The translations under genes were made by a program, and so were the position numbers. A DNA stretch of 64,000 nt. Source: Thermomonas sp. XSG. Lineage in GTDB: Bacteria; Pseudomonadota; Gammaproteobacteria; Xanthomonadales; Xanthomonadaceae. The first letter of the stretch is position 1; every line of letters starts with the position of its first letter. Positions 55,445 to 64,000 of the stretch are shown piece by piece. Location of the stretch: contig NZ_CP061497.1 of the NCBI RefSeq assembly GCF_014678725.1, forward strand, positions 2,248,001 through 2,312,000. The letters run 5' to 3'. The notes beneath the pieces are model-generated. The model saw nothing but the letters and a program-made list of their open reading frames with translations, was not told where the DNA came from and searched no databases.

Positions 55445-56338
55445 ATGTTCGACACCTCGCCCCAGCTCGACTGCAACGGCCGCGTCCTGCGGCTGGACCG
55501 CCCGCGGGTGATGGGCATCGTCAACATCACCCCCGATTCGTTCTCCGACGGCGGCGCGCATTTCGACGCAGGCGCCGCCATCGCCCACGGCCTGCGGCTG
55601 GCGGAGGAGGGCGCCGACATCCTCGATGTCGGCGGCGAATCCACCCGCCCGGGGTCGCAGGAAGTGACCGTGGAGGAGGAGCTGCGCCGCGTCGTCCCGG
55701 TGATCGAAGGGTTGGCGCGGGAAACCACGCTGCCGATCAGCATCGACACCAGCAAGCCCGAAGTGATGCGCGCGGCGGTCGCAGCCGGCGCCGGCATGCT
55801 CAACGATGTGTACGGCCTGCGCCGCGAGGGTGCACTCGATGCGGCCGCGGAACTGGCGATGCCGGTGGTGCTGATGCACATGCTGGGCGAGCCGCGCTCG
55901 ATGCAGGCGGCGCCGGAGTATGACGATGTGGTCGGCGAGGTGCACCGATTCCTGGCCGAACGGATGTTTGCCGCAGAGATGGCGGGCATCGCGAGGAAGA
56001 ACATCGTGGTCGATCCCGGCTTCGGGTTCGGCAAAACCGCCGTGCACAACCTGCAGCTGCTCGCGCAGCTCCGGCGATTCACCGAGCTGGGCGTGCCGGT
56101 GCTGGCCGGGTTGTCGCGCAAACGGAGCATCGGTGAGCTGACCGGTCGCAGCGAACCGCGCGAGCGCGTGGCGGGCTCGGTGGCCGCGCACCTGGTGGCC
56201 GCACAGCAGGGCGCGGCGCTGCTGCGGGTCCACGACGTGGCCGCGACGGTGGACGCGCTGAAGGTGTGGAATGCCGTCGCTGCCGTGCCGCAGCCGCGCA
56301 GTGCCGCGGAACGGCCGGAGATTGTCTGGCCGGAATAA
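55445..56338 (+). CDS. folP: Dihydropteroate synthase
   Basis: Joins p-aminobenzoate, made by PabB/PabC of this window, to the pterin in folate synthesis; sulfonamide target. The 297-residue protein has [49 protein letters not shown] and [13 protein letters not shown]. The ATG at 55445 has only a weak GGCGGA site. The terminator hairpin directly upstream makes its expression depend on read-through. In E. coli ftsH-folP-glmM are consecutive; here putP follows. Confidence 0.96.
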   Translation: MFDTSPQLDCNGRVLRLDRPRVMGIVNITPDSFSDGGAHFDAGAAIAHGLRLAEEGADILDVGGESTRPGSQEVTVEEELRRVVPVIEGLARETTLPISIDTSKPEVMRAAVAAGAGMLNDVYGLRREGALDAAAELAMPVVLMHMLGEPRSMQAAPEYDDVVGEVHRFLAERMFAAEMAGIARKNIVVDPGFGFGKTAVHNLQLLAQLRRFTELGVPVLAGLSRKRSIGELTGRSEPRERVAGSVAAHLVAAQQGAALLRVHDVAATVDALKVWNAVAAVPQPRSAAERPEIVWPE

Positions 56339-56385
56339 CCGGGACCGCGCCGGGTTAAAGTGCGCCGTCCAACCGGAGCGCGCGC

Positions 56386-57888
56386 ATGACCGCCAGTACC
56401 CCGCTGCTGATCACCTTTGGCCTCTACCTCCTTGCGATGGTGGGGATCGGATTGGCGGCCTGGCGCTCCACCCGCAACCTCGACGACTACATCCTCGGCG
56501 GACGCTCGCTGGGCGGCTACGTCACCGCGCTGTCCGCCGGTGCCTCCGACATGAGCGGCTGGCTGCTGATGGGCCTGCCCGGCGCGCTCTACCTGACCGG
56601 CGTGAGCGAGGCGTGGATCGCCATCGGCCTGTGCATCGGCGCGTGGTGCAACTGGCGCTTCGTGGCCGGCCCGCTGCGGGTCTATACCGAGCGCACCGAC
56701 AACGCCCTGACCCTGCCGGACTACTTCACCACGCGCTTCTCCAGCGATGGTTCCGCCGCCAACGGCCGGCTGCTGCGGGTCGTGTCGGCGCTGGTGATCC
56801 TGGTGTTCTTCGCGATCTACTGCGCCAGCGGCATCGTGGCCGGCGCGCGCCTGTTCGAGAGCGTGTTCGGCCTGCCGTACGCGCAGGCGCTGTGGTGGGG
56901 CGCGGCGGCAACGATCCTGTACACCCTGATCGGCGGTTTCCTCGCGGTCAGCTGGACCGATACCGTGCAGGCCACCCTGATGATCTTCGCTCTGTTGCTG
57001 ACGCCGATCATCGTGATCCTCAGCGTGGGCGGTCCCGGCGAGACCCTGCGGGTGATCGAGCAGGTCGATCCGGCGCGACTGCAGTGGATCGGCGGTGGTG
57101 GTCTGGTCGCGGTGGTGTCGGCGCTGGCGTGGGGGCTGGGCTATTTCGGCCAGCCGCATATCCTGGCCCGCTTCATGGCGGCCGATTCCCTGGCCGTGAT
57201 CCCGCAGGCGCGGCGGATCGGCATGACCTGGATGGTGCTGTGCCTGCTGGGCGCGGTTGCGGTGGGGCTGGCGGGTATCGCCTGGGCCACCCAGCACCCG
57301 CAGCAGGCGATCGCGCTGGGCGAAAACCCCGAGCGTGTCTTCATCGTGCTGGCCGAAGCGCTGTTCAACCCGTGGGTGGCCGGCGTGCTGCTCTCGGCGA
57401 TCCTGGCCGCGGTGATGAGCACGCTCAGCTGCCAGCTGCTGGTCTGCTCCAGCGCGCTGACCGAGGACTTCTACCACGGCTTCTTCCGGCCGCACGCGGG
57501 CGAGCGCGAGCTGGTTTGGGTGGGCCGCGCCACCGTGTTGGCAGTGGCGCTGCTGGCGATCTGGATCGCACGCGACCCGGACAGTCGCGTGCTTGGCCTG
57601 GTCAGCTACGCCTGGGCCGGCTTCGGCGCGGCGTTCGGGCCGGTGGTGCTGTTCTCGCTGTTCTGGGCGCGGATGACCGGGATCGGCGCACTGGCCGGAA
57701 TGCTGGCTGGCGCGCTGACCGTGGTGCTGTGGAAGCACACCGGCAGCACGCTCTACGAAATGGTGCCGGGGTTCATCGCCGCGAGTATCGCGATCATTGC
57801 CGGCAGCCTGCTGTCGCGCGCGCCGCCGGCCGCGGTGCAGGCGCGCCATGCGCAGGTCCAGGCCAGCCTGCGCGAAAGCGGCTACTGA
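56386..57888 (+). CDS. putP: Sodium/proline symporter
   Basis: A 500-residue sodium:solute symporter with about thirteen membrane helices. PutP features include the sodium-site helix [33 protein letters not shown], the DYFTTRF segment, [16 protein letters not shown], and the helix with [23 protein letters not shown]. It imports proline with sodium. It starts 47 bases after folP with a CCGGAG ribosome site. No putA adjoins it. Confidence 0.94.
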   Translation: MTASTPLLITFGLYLLAMVGIGLAAWRSTRNLDDYILGGRSLGGYVTALSAGASDMSGWLLMGLPGALYLTGVSEAWIAIGLCIGAWCNWRFVAGPLRVYTERTDNALTLPDYFTTRFSSDGSAANGRLLRVVSALVILVFFAIYCASGIVAGARLFESVFGLPYAQALWWGAAATILYTLIGGFLAVSWTDTVQATLMIFALLLTPIIVILSVGGPGETLRVIEQVDPARLQWIGGGGLVAVVSALAWGLGYFGQPHILARFMAADSLAVIPQARRIGMTWMVLCLLGAVAVGLAGIAWATQHPQQAIALGENPERVFIVLAEALFNPWVAGVLLSAILAAVMSTLSCQLLVCSSALTEDFYHGFFRPHAGERELVWVGRATVLAVALLAIWIARDPDSRVLGLVSYAWAGFGAAFGPVVLFSLFWARMTGIGALAGMLAGALTVVLWKHTGSTLYEMVPGFIAASIAIIAGSLLSRAPPAAVQARHAQVQASLRESGY

Positions 57889-57893
57889 ACCCG

Positions 57894-59304
<1,411 letters not shown>

Positions 59305-59358
59305 CCCGGTCGCGGCGCGGGCTTGCAATCGCGGGCTGTCGCCCGCACTTACCTCCCG

Positions 59359-60714
59359 ATGCCGACCCAATTGTTCGAACGCTCGCGCGGCGGTGAAAAC
59401 GCGCTGCTGATCCAGCCCCACGCCGGCGGCCCGCCGGCCGAAGGCGTGCTGGAGGAATTCGCCGAGCTGGCGCGGTCTGCCGGTGCGCGCGTGCTGGCCA
59501 CGCTGCCGGCGCGGATCGACAAGCCCAATCCGTCGATCCTGATCGGCACCGGCAAGCTCGAGGAGGTCAGGGCTGCCTGCGAGGCTACCGGTGCCGACCT
59601 GGTGCTGGTCAACCACGCACTCACGCCGATCCAGGAACGCAACCTGGAAAAAGCGCTGGAACGGCGGGTGGTGGACCGCACCGGGCTGATCCTGGACATC
59701 TTCGCCCAGCGGGCGCGCAGCCACGAGGGCAAGCTGCAGGTCGAACTGGCGCAGTTGCGCCACATGGCGACCCGACTGGTGCGCGGCTGGACCCACCTGG
59801 AGCGCCAACGTGGCGGTTCGATCGGCCTGCGCGGGCCCGGCGAAACCCAGCTGGAAACCGACCGCCGGCTCCTGCAGAAGCGCATGGAAATGCTGCAGAA
59901 GCGGCTGGAGAAGGTCGAGGTGCAGCACACCCAGATGCGCCGCGCGCGGGTGCGCAGCGAACTGCCGCGGGTGGCGCTGGTGGGCTACACCAACGCCGGC
60001 AAGTCGACCCTGTTCAATGCGCTGACCGGCGCCGATGCGTATGCCGCCGACCAGCTGTTCGCCACCCTGGATCCCACCGTGCGCAGGATCATGCTGCCGG
60101 GGGGCGGCGTGGTGCTGGCCGATACCGTCGGTTTCGTGCGCGACCTGCCGCACGAACTGGTGGCCGCGTTCCGCTCCACCCTGAGCGAGGCGCGTGAAGC
60201 CGACCTGTTGCTGCACGTCATCGATGCCGACGATCCGCTGCGCGACGAACGCATGGCCCAGGTCGATGCGGTGCTGCACGAGATCGGTGCCGGTGACATT
60301 CCGCAGCTGCTGGTGTTCAACAAGATCGACCGCATCGAAGGCGCGCAGCCGCGGATCGACGCGCGCGGCGAAGCGCGCGCCGCGGTCTGGCTGTCGGCGC
60401 GCGACGGACTGGGGCTGGACCTGCTGCGCGACGCCTTGGGCGAACGCCTCGGCCTGCGCCGCGTGGTCGGCGAGGTACACCTGCCCACCGACGCCGGCCG
60501 CCTGCGCGCGCGCCTGCACGCGCTGGACGCGGTCCGCGCCGAACACCACGAAGCGGACGGCTGGCGCCTGTCGATCGACCTGCCGCAGGCCGACGCCGCG
60601 CGGCTGGCGGCCCAATCCGACGGCGCGCCGCTGCGCGCGCTGCTGCCGGAGGAACCGGAGTTTCCGGATGAGCCCCACCCGGCGGACCGCTTCTCAGTAG
60701 AATCAGGCACATGA
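59359..60714 (+). CDS. hflX: Ribosome-rescue GTPase HflX
   Basis: Splits stalled or heat-damaged 70S ribosomes. The 451-residue protein has the HflX N-domain (SRGGENALLIQPHAGG and LIGTGKLEEVRA), the glycine-rich linker GGSIGLRGPGETQLETDRR, a coiled coil, G1 GYTNAGKSTLFNAL, G3 DTVGF and G4 NKIDR. The ATG at 59359 is preferred over an upstream TTG. It overlaps hflK by four bases (ATGA). Confidence 0.97.
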   Translation: MPTQLFERSRGGENALLIQPHAGGPPAEGVLEEFAELARSAGARVLATLPARIDKPNPSILIGTGKLEEVRAACEATGADLVLVNHALTPIQERNLEKALERRVVDRTGLILDIFAQRARSHEGKLQVELAQLRHMATRLVRGWTHLERQRGGSIGLRGPGETQLETDRRLLQKRMEMLQKRLEKVEVQHTQMRRARVRSELPRVALVGYTNAGKSTLFNALTGADAYAADQLFATLDPTVRRIMLPGGGVVLADTVGFVRDLPHELVAAFRSTLSEAREADLLLHVIDADDPLRDERMAQVDAVLHEIGAGDIPQLLVFNKIDRIEGAQPRIDARGEARAAVWLSARDGLGLDLLRDALGERLGLRRVVGEVHLPTDAGRLRARLHALDAVRAEHHEADGWRLSIDLPQADAARLAAQSDGAPLRALLPEEPEFPDEPHPADRFSVESGT

Positions 60715-61820
60715 CGACACAAAACAGCGGCCCGCGCGGGCCCAAATCGGTCTGGATGGCGTGGAACCGGCCCGGCGGCAATTCCGGCCGGTCCATGGGC
60801 GGTGGCTTTGGACGGTTGCTGGACAAGCTGCCGGACTTCGGCGGTGGCGGTAGCCCGTTGCGCTGGATAGGACTGGCGTTTGCGCTGTGGCTGGCGTTCA
60901 ACTGCTTCGTGCTGATTGCCGAACAGCAGCGCGGGGTGGTGCTGCGCTTCGGCATGTTCGACCGAGTGATGCAGCCCGGCCCGAGCTTCAAGCTGCCGTG
61001 GCCGATCGAGCGCGTCATCAAGGTCAACGCCACCCAGATCAAGAACTATGAAGACCGCGTGCCGGTGCTGACCAGCGACGAGAACATCGTCGAGGTCGCG
61101 GTAAACGTGCAGTACCGCGTGGCCGATCCGAAGCTGTACCTGTTCGGCACCCGCGACGGCGACGAAGTGCTGCGTCAGGCCGCGCTGAGCACCGTGCGCG
61201 AGCAGGTGGGCCGTTCCACCCTCGATACCGTGCTGGGCGCGCGCGAGCAGCTGGCGGTAGGGGCGCGCGAGCGCCTGCAGAAGTCGCTGGAGGCCTATCG
61301 CACCGGTCTGGTGGTGACGGAACTCAATCTGCCGGACGCGCGTCCGCCGCAACAGGTCAAGCCGGCGTTCGACGACGTCAACAGCGCCCAGCAGGACAAG
61401 GAGCGGCTGATCTCGGAATCCCGCGCCTACGCCGCCAAGGTGGTGCCGGAAGCGCGCGGCCAGGCCGCGCGCGTGCGCACCGTGGCGGAAGGCTACAAGA
61501 CCGCCGAGATCGCCCGCGCCACCGGTGACGCCGAGCGTTTCAGCCTGCTGGTGGCCCAGTACAAGGACGCGCCGGAAGTGACCCGCAAGCGCCTGTGGCT
61601 GGAAACCGTGCAGGACGTGCTGGCGCGCAACCGCAAGATCGTCGGTGGCGACGGTCGCCAGCTGATCTACGTGCCGATGGATGGCGGCGCCAAGCAGGCA
61701 CCCGCGCAGGCGGTGCTTCCCGAACTGTTGTCGCCGACGGTCGAAGCCGCCGCGCCGGAGGCGCAGGCGCGCCCGGGCCGCAGCGGCCGTCCCGCCGGTC
61801 GTGAGGAGAGCGTGCGATGA
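60711..61820 (+). CDS. hflK: FtsH protease regulator HflK
   Basis: With HflC it forms a large membrane-anchored cage around FtsH and limits its action on membrane proteins. The 369-residue protein has a Gly-rich cytoplasmic start (GGGFGRLLDKLPDFGGGG), one membrane helix near residues 50-68, an SPFH/band 7 domain (EQQRGVVLRFGMFDRVMQPGPSFKLPWPIE) and a helical coiled coil. It overlaps hflX and hflC by four bases each. Confidence 0.97.
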   Translation: MTTQNSGPRGPKSVWMAWNRPGGNSGRSMGGGFGRLLDKLPDFGGGGSPLRWIGLAFALWLAFNCFVLIAEQQRGVVLRFGMFDRVMQPGPSFKLPWPIERVIKVNATQIKNYEDRVPVLTSDENIVEVAVNVQYRVADPKLYLFGTRDGDEVLRQAALSTVREQVGRSTLDTVLGAREQLAVGARERLQKSLEAYRTGLVVTELNLPDARPPQQVKPAFDDVNSAQQDKERLISESRAYAAKVVPEARGQAARVRTVAEGYKTAEIARATGDAERFSLLVAQYKDAPEVTRKRLWLETVQDVLARNRKIVGGDGRQLIYVPMDGGAKQAPAQAVLPELLSPTVEAAAPEAQARPGRSGRPAGREESVR

Positions 61821-62680
61821 GGTTCCCCGGATGGATGGCGGCGGTGGTTGCCGCGCTGGTGCTGCTGATGGGCTCGGTGTTCGTGGTCAGCGAAGGCCAT
61901 ACCGCGATCGTGTTGAACCTCGGCCGCGTGTCGCGGGTCGATCTGGGCCCCGGCCTGCACTTCAAGTGGCCGCTGGTGGAAACCGCGCGGGTGTTCGACA
62001 AGCGCCTGCAGGTGCTGCCTGCCGAGCCGGAGCGCTACCTGACCTCCGAGCGCAAGGACGTCAGCGTGGACTTCTTCGCGGTCGGCCAGATCCAGGATGC
62101 GCGCGCTTTCTATCGCGCCACCGGCGGCGACGAGGGCGCGGCGGTAGATCGCCTGGCGCCGATCATCAAGGACGCGCTGCGCAACGAGATCAACGCGCGG
62201 ACGCTGCAGCAGGCGGTGTCGGGCGACCGTACCGAGATCGTCAAGAGCCAGCTGGACATCATCAACAAGGGTGCGGCCACGCTCGGCGTGCGGATCATCG
62301 ACCTGCGCATCAAGCAGCTCGACCTGCCCACCGACAGCCGCGTCATCGATGACGTCTACAACCGCATGCGCGCCCAGCGCCAGCAGGTGGCCAGCCGCCT
62401 GCGCGCGGAGGGCGAGGAGCAGGCCAACGAGATCCGCGCCGGCGCCGACCGCGACCAGCAGGTGATCCTGGCCGAGGCCGAGCGCGATGCGCAGAAGCTG
62501 CGCGGTGAAGGCGATGCCGAGGCCGCGCGCATCTACGCCGATGCAGCCAACCGCGATCCGTCCTTCTACGCATTCCAGCGCAGCCTGGAGGCTTACCGCA
62601 GGGCGTTCTCCGGCGGTGAAAGCGTGATCGTGCTGGAGCGCAACGACCCGTTCCTGCAGTACATGCGCAGCGACCGCTGA
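61817..62680 (+). CDS. hflC: FtsH protease regulator HflC
   Basis: Partner of HflK in the FtsH-controlling complex. The 287-residue protein has an N-terminal membrane helix (MAAVVAALVLLMGSVFVV), an SPFH domain (EGHTAIVLNLGRVSRVDLGPGLHFKWPLVE), and a coiled-coil region rich in Ala/Glu (QVILAEAERDAQKLRGEGDAEAARIYADAA). It overlaps hflK by four bases. The yjeT-like gene follows after 42 bases. Confidence 0.97.
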   Translation: MRFPGWMAAVVAALVLLMGSVFVVSEGHTAIVLNLGRVSRVDLGPGLHFKWPLVETARVFDKRLQVLPAEPERYLTSERKDVSVDFFAVGQIQDARAFYRATGGDEGAAVDRLAPIIKDALRNEINARTLQQAVSGDRTEIVKSQLDIINKGAATLGVRIIDLRIKQLDLPTDSRVIDDVYNRMRAQRQQVASRLRAEGEEQANEIRAGADRDQQVILAEAERDAQKLRGEGDAEAARIYADAANRDPSFYAFQRSLEAYRRAFSGGESVIVLERNDPFLQYMRSDR

Positions 62681-62722
62681 TGACGCCCTCCGTGAAGGCG
62701 TTCTCCAGGCACCTGCATAGCC

Positions 62723-62908
62723 GTGGCTGACCTCTGGGCCGCACTCTGCCTGGTGGCGGTCATCGAAGGCCTGTTCCTGTTCGCCGCGCCCGGTGCCTGG
62801 AAGCGTGCCGCGGCGCAGCTGCTGAACCTGCCCGACGAGCACGTGCGCCGGATCGGCGGCATAGTGCTGGCGCTCGGACTGGTGTCGCTGTGGGTGGTGC
62901 GCGGCTGA
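62723..62908 (+). CDS. DUF2065 small membrane protein (YjeT-like)
   Basis: A 61-residue protein with two membrane helices (LWAALCLVAVIEGLFLFAAP and IGGIVLALGLVSLWVV) separated by a short basic loop with QLLNLPDEHVRRIGG. It lies between hflC and purA exactly as yjeT does in E. coli; the function is unknown. Start is the GTG at 62723, with no clear ribosome site, suggesting coupling with hflC. Confidence 0.88.
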   Translation: MADLWAALCLVAVIEGLFLFAAPGAWKRAAAQLLNLPDEHVRRIGGIVLALGLVSLWVVRG

Positions 62909-62983
62909 GTCTTGCCTCCGGTCTGACGCGTCATCCGGGGGCCTGAACGGCGGCCTGCGCCGGGTTCGCGGCTGCCTTCATAA

Positions 62984-64000
<1,017 letters not shown>

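Overview
This is a high-GC window of ordinary bacterial chromosome. Gene content and order point to a gammaproteobacterium of the family Xanthomonadaceae (Lysobacter, Luteimonas, Thermomonas or Xanthomonas relatives); the genus cannot be fixed from the sequence. Supporting signs are a fab cluster running rpmF-fabH-fabD-fabG-acpP-fabF-pabB-pabC-mltG-tmk-holB-pilZ, an rpoE-rseA-mucD operon without rseB next to lepA-lepB-rnc-era-recO, Kdo kinase (LPS core), and short GGGGAG-rich palindromes between genes. There is no phage, transposon, integrase, CRISPR array, toxin-antitoxin pair or recognisable defence island. Both ends cut genes: ppiD on the left, purA on the right.

Layout. 1-9.1 kb: end of ppiD, fabI and gloB, the conserved yafS-like/rnhA/dnaQ group, a PP2C phosphatase, two serine tRNAs, SRP RNA, a family-9 glycosyltransferase and kdkA. 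9.1-15.4 kb: dnaX-ybaB-recR (replication and repair), a HIT hydrolase and a large MASE3-PAS-PAS-GGDEF-EAL c-di-GMP protein. 15.4-23.4 kb: MoxR/DUF58/transglutaminase trio, a family-39 glycosyltransferase with an unknown polytopic membrane partner, Maf (YceF) and a small membrane protein. 23.5-34.3 kb: the fatty-acid, folate, nucleotide and pilus cluster, with many ATGA or GTGA overlaps that indicate translational coupling. 34.5-39.9 kb: the most accessory-looking block, a YtrA-type GntR repressor with a perfect palindromic operator, an ABC ATPase, an unusual permease and a secreted S9 peptidase. 39.9-42.4 kb: a DUF1801 protein and a fatty-acid oxidation alpha subunit. 42.4-51.4 kb: rpoE-rseA-mucD, then lepA-lepB-DUF4845-rnc-era-recO. 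51.4-64 kb: rnk, a Mth938-like protein and yhbY leftward; then rlmE-ftsH-folP, putP, miaA-hfq-hflX-hflK-hflC-yjeT and purA rightward.

How the genes connect. Three processes dominate: lipid and envelope building (FabI, FabH/D/G/F, AcpP, KdkA, GT9, GT39, MltG), envelope and protein quality control (PpiD, sigma-E/RseA/MucD, LepB, FtsH with HflK/HflC), and nucleic-acid maintenance (RNase H, DnaQ, DnaX, HolB, RecR, RecO, Tmk, RNase III, RlmE, MiaA, Hfq).

Most worth a second look: a nearly identical 16-base palindromic motif upstream of both fabI and fabD, 23 kb apart; the GntR/ABC/permease/peptidase cluster with its promoter-overlapping operator; a strong UUCG terminator 15 bases before folP; an A-rich ARN-type tract before hfq; and a PabB with PIAGT where E. 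coli PabB has PIKGT. No intergenic stretch longer than 300 bases lacks an RNA or regulatory feature.
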